Shown one piece after another: positions 1 to 11,621 of a stretch of DNA of 64,000 bases. Both the position numbers and the translations under genes were made by a program. The stretch is from Saccharum officinarum. Lineage: Eukaryota; Streptophyta; Magnoliopsida; Poales; Poaceae. The notes beneath the pieces are model-generated. The model was not told where the DNA came from. It saw nothing but the letters and a program-made list of their open reading frames with translations, and ran no database searches. The DNA lies in contig CM036199.1 in NCBI GenBank assembly GCA_020631735.1, forward strand, positions 16,697,955 through 16,761,954, given 5' to 3'. Numbering within the stretch: position 1 is the first letter of the stretch; each line of letters begins with the position of its first letter.

Positions 1-37
1 AGCAAGGAGCACGTGCTTCACCGCTGGGCAATCTGGC
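1..37. repeat. Left terminal inverted repeat of the MULE
   Basis: Perfect 37-nt inverted match to 3011-3047. Homology stops sharply on the inner side, where atcagg on the left faces a poly-T tract on the right. Confidence 0.9.
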
Positions 38-266
38 ATCAGGTTCAGAACAGCCCTTCTTCTTAGCTTCCTGTCAGATTGTGAGATTGTGTAGAAACTA
101 ATGCTGCTATTTATTCTTTACAAAAATTTGTACCAGTCCAGCTAGTATCTATTCTTAGCTTGATAAAAATTGCAAATCTGCAATCATGTGGTAGTAATTG
201 TTTTCTGTAAATTTTGTTCTTGGTGATAGAAATTGACAAGGAAAATTGGGTTAGATATTGAAGGCA

Positions 267-2706
267 ATGGCAGAACTTGACAAGAGAACACCTCATGTTG
301 GTTTGAGGTTTCGAAATCCAGATGAAGCTTGGCTGTTTTGGGTGGCATATGGAGGTCATACAGGCTTTGATGTGAGAAAAAGATATTGCAATTCAAGCAA
401 ATTTGATGGCAAGGTGACTTCATGTAGATTTGTTTGTGCCAATGAAGATCATCGAAGGAAAGCAAATAGAGAGCATGTGACAAAGTGTTTCAGAGCTGAA
501 ACAAGAACAGGCTGCAAAGCACGAATAACAATTACATTGGATCGAGGGGAAGGAAATTATGAAGTCAATGATGTTGTCCTTGAACACAATCACCTCCTTC
601 ACTTGCCTGAAACTCGACAATTGATGGCATCACAAAGGAAAATTTCAAAACTACAAGCTTTTGAAATCGAGACCGCCGATGATTCCGAAATTAGGCCAAA
701 AGCTGTCCATGAGTTGGCTATCCGTCAAGTTGGAGGGCCATTTAACCTTAGTTACACTTGTCGTGACCGCAAAAATTATTTACAGAGCAAGAGGCAGAGG
801 GAGTTAGCTTTTAGACAAGCTGGTAGTATGCTGAAATATTTTCATGACAAGATCTCTGAAAATCCATCATTCCAATATGCTTTGCAATTGGATTGTAATG
901 AGCATATAACCAACATATTTTGGGCTGATGCAAAAATGATCCTTGACTACGCATATTTTGGTGATGTTGTGACATTTGACACTACTTTTGGCACAAACAA
1001 AGAATACCGACCATTTGGCGTCTTTCTTGGGCTCAATCATTTTAGAGAAACCACTATTTTTGGTGCTGCAATTCTCTTCGATGAAACTGAAGACTCATTT
1101 ACATGGCTCTTTGAGACCTTTCTAGCAGCTCATAATGGCAAGCAACCTAGAACTATTTATACAGATCAAGATGCAGCTATGGGAAAAGCAATAAATAATG
1201 TATTCATTGAATCATATCATGGCTTGTGCATATTTCACATAATGTAAAATGCCCTCAAACATTTATCAGTGAAGGGCCAAGAACAAGATGACGAAGAAGA
1301 AGTAGAAGAAGAAGAGGGTGAGGGTGAGGGTGACCAGGAAGATAAAGAACCTAATGTTTTCTCTGATTTTGGTGCTTGTATGTATGGCTATGAGGACAAG
1401 GAGTCATTTGAAGAAGCATTTGACATTATGAGAACAAAAGTGCACAAGCAAACTTGGTTGGATAGTATCTATAAGGTAAAAGAAAAGTGGGCTGAATGTT
1501 ATATGAGAGATGTTTTTAGTTTGAGAGTGAGAAGCACACAACTAAGTGAAAGTTTCAACAATGCCTTGAAGAACCATTTGAAATCAGATTTTGATATCAT
1601 TCGATTTTTGAAGCACTTTGAGAGGGCAGTGGAAGACAAAAGAACTACAGAGCTAGAATCTGAATTTGAGGCAAGGAAGAACATACCAAGAAGGCTAATG
1701 TGCACTCCTATGTTGGTTCAAGCAAGTGAGGTATACACTCCAGTTATTTTTTAAGCTTTTCAAAGTGAATATGAAAGATCTATGGCTGCATGTACAAGAG
1801 TATTAGGAGACAACAAATATGCTGTTGCTGTTGGGAGTCTCCATGGTGATCTAACATTTGAGGAGGAGCGCATGGTAATAGGTGACCCTTTAAACCAGAC
1901 AGTTTGTTGTAGTTGTGGAATGTTCAACAGGGCAGGAATTTTATGTGCACATGGTCTGAAAGTTCTTGATTTAATGAATATAAAGATGTTGCCAACACAT
2001 TACATCTTAAAGAGATGGACTAGAGAAGCGCGCACTGCAAATATTCAAGACAGGCAAGGAAGAAAAGTGATAGAAAACCCAAAACTGGAAGCTCAACTTC
2101 GATTCAAGTCTATGTCTCTTAAATTCCACAATTTGACATATAAAGCTACTGACTCTCTAGAATGTTGCTTGCTAATCGACAATGCTCTTGATTGCCTTTG
2201 CACACAAGTTCAAGATAAGCTTAATGCATCCAGTTGTGCTATGAATGAAAAATCAACAAATGAACAAGAAAATGATGACCCAAATGTGAACCAAAGAGAT
2301 GATTTGTTTAGGGCTGCAAAGCTGAAGAAAAAAGAGGTCGAGTCAAAAAAATTCGAAGAGAAAGAAGAGTTGGATGGATAAATTTCGATACAAGTTGAAG
2401 CACAAGCAAGCAAAATCTGACATACCACCAAAATCTGCCAAACCAAAGAAAAAAAGAACAAAGGTACGTTGCAAACTTGCAATCCTACATATGTATCACG
2501 CTGTTGGCATTCCAATCGAAACTAATTGGTTCAATTTTTATTTGCAGCCAAAAAACAACAATGATGTTTTACATCGCCAAGTTGACTTGCAAAATGATGG
2601 CAGCAACGAAGATGAAAAATCTGGAGTCATAAAATTACAATGTCCTTGCAATTTTACTCAGCTCATAACAGCTCCAAATTGTGGCGAAGAAAACCTTCAG
2701 TTCTAG
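267..2706 (+). pseudogene. FAR1/MULE transposase, disrupted
   Basis: Likely start is ATG 267. Domains in order: an N-terminal FAR1-type WRKY/GCM1 zinc-binding DNA-binding region (GCKARI and EHNH motifs, about 300-610); a MULE transposase core (VVTFDTTFGTNKEYRPFGVF, TDQDAAMGKAI, GLCIFHIM, about 960-1245); an acidic Glu/Gly-rich linker (about 1285-1345); and a SWIM zinc finger (CSCGMFNRAGILCAH, about 1900-1955). Two in-frame TAA codons interrupt one continuous frame, at 1245-1247 where the family has HIMQN, and at 1752-1754. A frameshift near 2340-2380 moves the basic tail into another frame. An 84-bp GT-AG intron is plausible at 2464-2547 (aag|gtacgt ... tttgcag|cca). Related domesticated proteins are the FHY3/FAR1 transcription factors, but the TIRs identify this copy as a transposon gene. 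Confidence 0.85.
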
Positions 2707-3010
2707 TATGTATAAGTTGGTTAGATAGCATTTTAGACAAGGCTAACTATAGTCTTTTGTGGCCTAATTATAGTCTTTTGTGACCTAATTGTATATCTGA
2801 AATGGCCCATATAATTTCAGTAGAAGCACATGTTCTAGATCAGTAATAGCATAACTTGTCAGGATAGACAACCTGAAGGTGCTTGAATGATTTTGAACTT
2901 GTGAACTTGTGCTTTGGAAGTGGAGCATAAAAATCTCCCGTGTGCTTGAATTGTCTGCCAATTATATGCTCGTGAAATATTCATGTTTCTATGCAAGTCT
3001 GATTTTTTTT
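2707..3010. other. 3' non-coding part of the MULE
   Basis: AT-rich, no ORF. It contains two near copies of a motif around tagtcttttgtg(a/g)cctaatt at about 2750-2790. Confidence 0.5.
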
Positions 3011-3047
3011 GCCAGATTGCCCAGCGGTGAAGCACGTGCTCCTTGCT
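3011..3047. repeat. Right terminal inverted repeat of the MULE
   Basis: Exact reverse complement of bases 1-37. Confidence 0.9.
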
Positions 3048-3515
3048 GATGTCCCTCCAGCTACAGCGCTCCTGGAAGGCGTCCCTACGGAGGACGCTGG
3101 CTTGCTCAGTGCTGCTGGACGGCGTCTCGCCGTCGGATGTCGGCGCTGTGCTGCTGGGTTACCGGCGTAGCACGGCTTGGCTCTTTCGCCCGGAGGCTGC
3201 AGGTCAGCTCGACTCCTCTAGGCAGTGGATCGGCGCGGCGGCCGGTGGGCAGCAGCGCAGCGCGTGGGAGATCGGTGCGGCGACCGGTGGGCGGCGGCGC
3301 AGCGCGCGGGAGACAGCGCGGCGCGCGCGCAAATGGGCCGCCACTCCCGCCTATTTTCCACGGGAAAAGCTAAAGATGTGCTGCAAAGTCTTGTGAGCCA
3401 TCAGATTAGATTCGAACGGTGGGCAGAGGGTCGCAAGGTACGTCGTGCCTTGCCAGAAGAAAGGCACCGAATCTGAGTCCTGGCTGGCTGGGGGTCTGGT
3501 CGAGTGATCGAGTCT
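3048..3515. other. GC-rich flank of the MULE, no recognised gene
   Basis: GC-rich sequence open in several frames, with short repeats of the type gcgac(c)ggtgggc(a/g)gc at about 3235-3300. It resembles the 5' exon or leader of a grass gene, but no family is recognisable and no frame is convincing. It could be a gene remnant into which the MULE inserted. Confidence 0.3.
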
Positions 3516-3745
3516 GGGCGTGTTTTGTTTACTTTTGTTAAACTTTAACACTCATCGCATCAATGTTCCCTTAAATGTATGGAGTACTAAATGTAGACTA
3601 ATTGTATGTATGTCGCCACAGATTAGGAGTAATTTACGAGACAAATCTATTAAGCCTAATTAGTCCAAAATTGGAAACTTTTTGTCAAATAAAACGAAAG
3701 TGCTACAATGTTTGTTAAACTTTAACACCCAAACCAAACACCCCC
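3516..3745. mobile_element. MITE, ~230 bp
   Basis: The ends GGGCGTGTTTTGTTT and AACCAAACACCCCC are imperfect inverted repeats. The interior is AT-rich, non-coding, and carries the 'attaggagtaatttacgagacaaatctattaagcctaattagtc' type of sequence common to grass MITEs. No clear target duplication is visible. Confidence 0.6.
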
Positions 3746-3756
3746 TCAGTCTTTCA

Positions 3757-3997
3757 GGCCCCGTTCACTTTCCATGCGACCCAAAATATTTCCTCTTCCA
3801 CCCATCACATCGAATCTTTAGACGCATGCATGGAGCATTAAATATAGGTAAAAAAATAACTAATTGTATAGTTTGTCTGTAAAAGTCGAGACGAATCTTT
3901 TGAGCCTAGTTAGTCTATGGTTGAATAAATTTTGCCAAATAAAAACGAAAGATGCTACAGTAACTTTTCACCCACTTTTCACCGACTAAACACACCC
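3757..3997 (+). mobile_element. MITE family B, copy 1 (241 bp, TSD TCA)
   Basis: Starts GGCCCCGTTCAC and ends ACTAAACACACCC, flanked on both sides by TCA (3754-3756 and 3998-4000). The interior matches a very common grass MITE (gagacgaatcttttgagcc...). A 3-bp duplication suggests a Tourist/PIF-Harbinger-like or CACTA-derived origin; the superfamily is not certain. Confidence 0.75.
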
Positions 3998-4167
3998 TCA
4001 GTGTGCTCGCTCAGTCAGGGACCAAACCGTTCGAGTTGGGTTGATGTACTTCAGATGCCGGATATGCGTTCGAGACTGACTCATCCTACGTGGCAAACAG
4101 GCCTATAGCGATGCAGCCGACTACGTCCCTCATTCTTACGCTTAATAAAGCATTTAGGATTGACTCA

Positions 4168-4407
4168 GGGTGTGTTTAGATGGGTGTAAAGTGTGTGTAA
4201 AGTTCCTGTAGCATTTTTCGTTGTTATTTAGTAAAATTTATCCAATCATGGACTAACTAGGCTCAAAAGATTCGTCTCGACATTTACAGGCAAACTGTGC
4301 AATTAGTTTTTTTACCTATATTTAATGCTCCATGCATGCGTTTAAAGATTTGATGTGACGGAAAATCTCGTAAAATTTTTAAAATTTTGAAGAAACTAAA
4401 CACTGCC
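4168..4407 (-). mobile_element. MITE family B, copy 2, inverted (240 bp, TSD TCA)
   Basis: Same family as 3757-3997 in opposite orientation. It starts GGGTGTGTTTAG and ends AACACTGCC, with TCA at 4165-4167 and 4408-4410. Non-coding. Confidence 0.75.
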
Positions 4408-7105
4408 TCACCCTATACGACACCGTAAGTCTATAGAGAGCACGGTCAATTACATCCCTAAAATGACCAGGTCCAATACGGCCTTCTCACCATCAAAGCC
4501 TTCCACTTGGAAGCATCCTTAATCTACAAAGCCAATTACATAAGTCTAAACGACTTGGAGAACAATTATGAGAAGACGAGCATCTCTAACGATTAACATA
4601 AGTCTTTTCATTGATATTGCTTATATTACATGGTGTTACATGAAGTGGCAAGTTCAAACGAATACCAAGTGACCAGCAAAGGAGGTAGCGACTTGATCCA
4701 CCTCCTCTTCCGCCTCTGTCAGCCGCTTGTCACTACAGTCGGTTGGTGGTCCCGCCGCCACAGGGGCTAAGTCGGTACCTGGGTGTAACACGCGGATGAC
4801 TCCAAGTACCCGCTTGATGCAACTCTTCGCCATGTGCATATACGCATCCACGCGGGCGGGCACTTCCTTGACAAGATCTACGATTGGACGTCCTGCATCT
4901 CCATCTTCCGCCCAAAGGGCGATAACAGGCTTTATAGCTTCACAGAGCTGTGTTAGCTCTGTCCAGACAGAGTTCGCCCGTTGGGTCTGTGTCTGAGCCG
5001 TCTGCATTGCCTGCAATAGATATCGGTCAACACCGTATATATCGGATCAACTTAGCTTCGGCGAGCTCATGCTTGGCTCATTCGGTTACCTCCTCAAGCT
5101 CCGCCTCCTTGCGGCTGTATCGATTCTGCCAGTCAACTACTTCGTTTTGAAGTCGGTAGAGCGTCAGTCGGCATTCAGACAATTTAAAAATTCAAAGACG
5201 GCCAGTCCAACAGTCAAAAGGAGCCATAAGAACTCATCCTTCAACTTCTTGTTGAGCACATCCGCGCTCTTTTTGGAGGAGGATTCTCGAGTCTCGGTGG
5301 CTTCTGCTCTATCCTGCAAGGCCTTCTTTTGTTACTTGAGTTCCTCGATCTTGGCAAGGAAGACCTTTCACAGCCTCCACGTGTTGCGCCTCTTGCTCCG
5401 CCTGAGCCATCTTCATTTTTGATGACTTCGGCAGACAACTCTGCATGTATATGTTTAGCCTGCTCGGAGGCTTTCAATTATAAGTCCTGCATACAAGACT
5501 ACTAACTAGTTAGATATTACTCAAAAAGTAAACAAACTGGAAGTAGACTGCGAGATACAAATTCTTACCTTCAGGATGATATCGAATTCAGAAGATTTCT
5601 TGACCAACTCGGTCCACATTGTTTTGACCCGAGTAAGGTCTACATTGTAAGTCTGCAATGGAGGGTTGTTCTTCATGGTACTCAGCATTTGGCTTGTGGA
5701 AGCCAGCTGAGTATCGGGCCTCACCACCTGCTCCACTGGGATCTCAAGTCCGCCTTGGCCAGCTCTTCCACTCACCGTCTCGACCACTTGGGTCTCTTCA
5801 TGACTGCCGGGTGGCAAGAGGTCCTCTCCGACCACTATTGTCCCACCTTGACCACCTGATTGAGCCTGTGGGGTCAGTTGCGGGGCCACGATCATATTAG
5901 GATTTCCCCCAATGACACTAGCGTCTTCCTATGATGGTGGTGTAGGCGTGCGTAGAGGAACTTGCCACGTCCTAAAAAAATAGAAGCTGAGTTCCGTTAG
6001 TACTGAATCGATGGAAGCCTGAATATGTATTACTAGTAACGTCGGGAGACTTACTCTTCCACGTTCTTCTTCTTGAAGCCGGGTAACTTTATTCTTTTAT
6101 GGGAGGTATCAAGGACGAATACGGTGTCCTCCACCTCCACACCAGCCTGGGAAGGCTCTGATGACACCACAAAAGATCATTCCATATAAAAAGAGTTACA
6201 GATACTGCAAATTGAAATCAAGGAATAATTGAATTCTGAAATACCTCTCTCTAGGGCAGTCTCCTCTTGCCGTGCAGCTCCCATTGGCTCCGTCGCCTCA
6301 GAGCTTGTCCCAAGTTGACATGTACCCTCTAGCTTTCCGCTTGCTGACGATGGGTTGCTGAGTCCGAATTGTCGAGCTGACTTCTTTGGCACCACCCTCC
6401 GTTTCTTTGGAACAGAGCTGGTTAGTTCTTCTTCAAAGCTCAGGCTTCGGGCTCGCTTGTCAGCACTCCCTATGCCGTCTTCTTCTTTAGCGCTATCGAC
6501 CACTGCATCCGACGTTGTTGCTGATGATTCACCTCTGAGTGTGGACCAGTCAACGCTCGCAGAACCTTGGCCTGATGATGGGTCCACTACCTCACTGGGC
6601 TCGCAGAACCTTGGCCTGATGATGGGTCCATGAAATTGCGGCTGAGTTCCTACCCACACAGTTGACATGGCAGACTACTTTAGTTTTCAACTCAGTACAA
6701 TTATGAAAGGATAGTAAAAATTTTTCAATCGGACTATACTTACCGCAACTAGAGGGTTCGCAGTGCTAAACTCGTTAAGGATGGGCGGCATCTTCTTCAC
6801 GCCTAGCAAGAACTTATTGAGGTGAGCGAGTATCACCTCATCACTCAATACAACCTTTATCAGCCGATTTGGATCCTCTACACCGGCGTACTCGAATCCA
6901 TAGTGTACCCGCTCTTGCAGCGATTGGATTCTCCGTCTAAGGAAGCTAGCGGCGACTACTACCGTAGTCAGTCCTTCTTTCTTCAATGACTTCAATGTGT
7001 TGAGGAAGATTTGGATTTTCTCCTTCTCTTCTACAGATATGGTCGCCGACCGCCTTTCGTTATTTATCAGACGTAACCCAGTAGTAGGATTTAAGGGTGG
7101 GGTAT

Positions 7106-9081
7106 TGTAAGGTCCAAATAGGCTAGAGGAGGGATGAATAGCCTAATTAAAACTTCTACAAGAATTACTTAACCACACGTTAGTATGAAAGGTGGCGAAG
7201 CAAAAGCACTAGCTCTAACTAATTAAGCAAGCCACCTACACAAGTCTATAACAAAGCTATTCACTAAACACAATAACAACTACAAGCTAGATAGAAGAAG
7301 TAATACAAGAGAAGAGCTTCGAGTGATTATACCACCGTGTAGAGATAAGAAGTACCAATCAATCAATCACACAAGAGAAATCCTCGGGAAGAGAATGACA
7401 CAAGAATTTATCCCGAGGTTCACTTGCTTCCCGGCAAGCTACTCCCCGTTGTGGCGATACACCCACTTGTCGGTTCGCGAGCTAATCGACTATCAAGAGT
7501 CGAGCCCTCGGCGGGCACCGCACAACCGCACACAAGATGGGGATCCTCCAAGCCACGAGCTCCACTAGAGTATCCAATTTGCGAACTCCCGCGGGGAAGG
7601 ATCAAGAACCCCTTACAACACTTGGTGAAGGCTCCAACAATCTCCAATTGCGAGCTCAATCACCTCCGCTGCTCCAAGCCGTCTACCGTGTCAGGAAACA
7701 CGGAAGAGTAACAAGAAATTCACAGCAACTCAAAGATCAAGTGCCTCTAGAATGCAACTCTCAAGCAATGCACTTGAATCTCACTCAATCTCACTCAAGA
7801 TGTGCAACTAAGCAAAGAGATGAGTGGAGGGGTTGTTCTCTAGCTCAAAGTATGTCTCTAGGTCTCAAAATGTGCAAGAGATCCCCTCAAACCCCGGCCA
7901 ATGTCTATTTATAGCAAAGGGGTACGCAGCTAGCCGTTACCGGACAATACAGTTCAAATCGTGATTACCGGACGCACCGGTCAGGGTGACCGGACGCGTC
8001 CGGTCACTACAGGACAAGCGTGAACAGTGTGCATCAGAAGTTATCGTTGCTATGACCGGACGCGCTCGAGCGTATGACCGGACGCGCCCTAGCATATGAC
8101 CAGACGCGCCCTACCTGGCGTCCGGTCGGAGTCCAGTAAGCTCCTAGCACGACCGGACGCGTCCGATCGTACATGACCGGACACGCCGCGCGTCCGATCA
8201 CCACTTCGCTGCTCTCTGCCCCTCTGGACGCCTGACCGGACGCACCGGTTCCATGAAGGACCGGACGCGCCGGTCGCTCACTCTACTTTTGTGCATAGGT
8301 GAACTGACCGGACGCGCTGGTCAGGCCAGACCAGCGTCCGGTCGTTAACCCTAGGCGCGCTGACCGGATTGAACTGACCGGACACGTCCGGTCATACCGT
8401 GACCGCGTCCGGTGCAGCGTCCGGTCACCACAGTGACCTCCGTTCGCCTCTGTTTCTTTTACGACTTCCGGCGCAGTAGAAAATAGGCGTTTCACTTCTC
8501 CAAAAAGCGCCGAATCCCGCCTCGCAAGCTCGGCAGGAGGGAGAGAAGAACCCAAACCCTTATCTACCACTCAAACTCCACCGCCTTCACAAATATGCTA
8601 ACACCACCATGTGTAAACCACCATGTGCATGTGTGTTAGCATTTCACAATCATTTCTCAAGGCGTTATGTTAGCTCTTTACTAGATCCTAATGCATATGC
8701 TCAAGACATTGATCTAGTGGCACTTGATTTCCGAGCTAACCGTGATTGCCCCCCTTGATAGTCGGCTATGTATCCTAAACCCGGTCAATCACTTCTCTAC
8801 TCATCTTAGACCGGCAAAAGGAAAAACCCCTATGGTTATACCTTTGCCTTACGCTCTTAGATCCTTCTCCTCCACTTGATCATCATGTCCTTCATTTTAT
8901 GTGCATCTCCACCATGATCATCATTTCATGTCCACGCACCATCTCTTTGTGATCTTGTGGCCACCACTCCTTGCCACATACACCTTCATCACATGTGTTG
9001 CTTATGCCTAACTCAAAACACTTAACACATTGCATTAGCATCTTGGTGTCATTAATTACCAAAACCAAACTTGGGCTTTCA
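7106..9081. mobile_element. Solo LTR, 1,976 bp, TSD GGTAT
   Basis: Starts TGTAAGGTCC and ends GGGCTTTCA (TG...CA), flanked by perfect 5-bp duplications GGTAT at 7101-7105 and 9082-9086. Removing it with one duplication leaves the interrupted antisense reading frame in phase. Neither end is repeated inside, so this is a single LTR rather than a full element. No gene is inside; ORFs at 7323-7914 are incidental. An array of GACCGGACGC-type palindromes occupies about 7960-8420. Confidence 0.85.
7960..8425. repeat. Array of GACCGGACGCG palindromic motifs
   Basis: About a dozen variants of the motif GACCGGACGCG(T/C)CCGGTC at irregular spacing. The copy at 7988-8005 is a perfect 18-bp palindrome. 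The array is rich in CpG and CCGG sites. It lies inside the solo LTR, and its function is unknown. Confidence 0.75.
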
Positions 9082-11621
9082 GGTATGGTTCTCCATGTAG
9101 AACCATCCCTCCCTCCACTTCTTGTTGGCATATGGGAGCTTGTATTCAAAGAACTCTTCTTTCATCCCCGAGCGTAGCTGGAAGCCGGCACCGCCGACTA
9201 TGCTCGGAGATGCCTCACTAGGTTGGGGCTTTAATTGGAAGAAGTAACAGAAGAGGGTGAAGGAAGGAGGAATCCCAAGGAAGGCTTCGCAAGTATGAAC
9301 AAAAATGGAAATCTGAGCTATGGAGTTGGGATTCAAATGAGTAAAGGTGATGTTGTAACACCTCTAGTGTTAAGCATGCATTAGGCACCGCAAATCATGA
9401 GCATGAGCATAATCTTGCATTCATAAGCACATGTGATATAAATGAAACAGTGGTTTGAAACATGTGAAACATAACTCTGAAACATGGATGTTGCAATTGC
9501 TTGTTTAAATAAAAACTATGCCATGAGTATGCTTGTTAGGTCAATAAACATGTTTGTTTGGTGATGCAAATAATTTAGAAATGTTTAGCTTGTAATTTGG
9601 AGCAAGTTTGGTATTCAAAGTTTTCTCAAATTTTGCTTTTAAAAATAATTTAGGGAATTAGGATTTTGATTTAAATGAACTTTGAATCTTTATTTCAAAA
9701 TCTAGTTAGAATTTTAAAATGCACCTTTAAGAAAAGTTGTAGAGAATCAAATTCTAAACAACTTTTGTTTTTGGACCAACTTGTGAAAATGCTTTTTAAT
9801 TGCTCAAATTGGAGAAAATGGGGCTGTTTATTTGAAAAAAAGAGAATGAATTTTCCTTCTTTAGTGGGCTGCGCCCCTCCTATCAGGCCCATCAGCCGAG
9901 TCGGCCCGGCCCGCTTACCCTGCGCTCGTCCCTCTCCCGCATGCCGCGCGCCCGTGTTTTCGACCGGCCGTAGCTCATGCCCGCCGCGTGGCGGCCTGTC
10001 GCTAACGTCGACCGCCCGGTGGCATGCCGTGGCCCCTACACGCCCGCGCTCACCTTAAGCCGGCCACAACACCCCCTTCCTCCTCCCTCGCTCCCTCCTT
10101 CTCTTCCATTTGGAAATCCCGAGCGGGAGCTTCCCTTTCCACCATCTCCCGCCGTAGCCTCGCCGGCGTTTCGCCGCCGGTGGACCATCTCCGCCCAATT
10201 CGCCTCGCTAACCACCCCGCACCACCTTCCTCTTGCCGGAGCACGAACCAACGTCGCCTCTTGCCGCAAGGTAGAGCCTGATTTGGGCGTTCCTCCTCCG
10301 CTGCCCGCCATGGCTGCCATCGGCCGACGCACGTGGCCGGAGTCCCCTCTGTCCTCTCTCTCTTTTGTCTCGAGCACCAGCATCGTCTTCACCTCACGGA
10401 GCTCGTGCGTGCCTCATTGGCTACCACCGTGGCTTGCTCCGGCCGGCCGCCGTGTGCCAGCGCCACCGTGCCACCATGCACGCTGGCGAGTGTGCTCTCG
10501 TGCCACCGTGCACGCCGGCGAGTGTGCTCTAACCGTACATATAGCCCTAACTATGCACGCTAGCGAGTGTGCTCTTGTGCCACCGTGCACTCCGTGTGTC
10601 AGCTGTTCTTAATGCATAACATGTTAGGGTTATATGTAGTTATCGGAAAAGTAACGGGAGTTAGTAGTAGAAGAGAATGCAGTAGATGACATGTACTCGT
10701 GGTACATGTCTTTGGATGATGTTGACTACCTAGTAGAAAAGTTTTACTTCTATTCTATCCAATAAATCTAAGTGTGTTCATCTGCCTTGCATGCAATCAT
10801 GACCAGCATATGCCATCACATCCGATGCACCATTTGCATGAGTACTTATATCATTGCATCATACAGGATTGTAGGAGGAAGTGCAAGTAGTAGTACCAAA
10901 GGAGCAGGCTGGGGCCAACCCATAGGAAATCTAGGCACATGAGGTGCTAGAGGTAGAGGAGCAAGGAGAGGACCTGCCCGAGTGCATGGACCATCAACCT
11001 AGTTCCTTTGAGCGAGGCAAGCCTCGAAGCATCCTAAGTCTCCTACTTTATAAAAGCAATCTTTTATATATGAGTCTTATATATTGTTGCATTAAGTTAT
11101 AGGAGTTGAGTGAAACCGTTGATGCATTTATTACTATTCTTACCTACCTTATTATATTCTTACCCTGTTAGGTTTAGGATCAAATAACTGCTTAGCCCTG
11201 CTTAGACCGGTAGCGATCGGTGATTTTTGGTCACCTGCAATTATAGGTGGTTACCGGAATACTTTAGCTATGGAATGGATGATAACCTAAAAATAACCAT
11301 GTGTGATGAATAATTGGAGACTGGACGGGAAAGTTGGAGGCAACCAGACAGGGTTCTGGGGTGCTATTAGTTTTCCGTCTGTGTCGGTTAAGGACCGATC
11401 GTTGCTCGTCCCTCTTGTTATGTTGAACACATGCCTCACATTTAGCTGGCCGAATAAAGTACCTTTCGACCGCGAAGCTAGTGGCATTATTCAGGCCAGG
11501 ATCTACATGGGTGCGCGTATTGGTGTTGAAGGGGGTATGACAGGGGCACGAAGAGTGAGCCCAAGGGTAGGCCAGGCCTGATTTCTGGCAGTCGGGTGGT
11601 CCCTGGGTACTACGGGCCCAG

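Larger units (their letters stand above)
1..3047 (+). mobile_element. Mutator-like DNA transposon (FAR1/Jittery type)
   Basis: Bases 1-37 are the exact reverse complement of 3011-3047, giving 37-bp terminal inverted repeats that flank a FAR1-type MULE transposase reading frame. The outer edge of the left repeat coincides with the window start, so the repeat could be longer. The 9-bp target duplication expected for Mutator elements cannot be tested on the left; the right flank is gatgtccct. 5' and 3' non-coding parts are about 0.27 and 0.3 kb. Exact TIR identity suggests recent mobility, although the transposase is disrupted. Confidence 0.85.

Noticed and set aside
7323..7914. Overlapping ORFs at the left of the solo LTR
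   Set aside because: Inside a TG...CA LTR; three frames overlap and no product is recognisable.
9880..10612. GC-rich ORFs resembling a gene exon
   Set aside because: Located inside an LTR, overlapping on both strands, and without domains.
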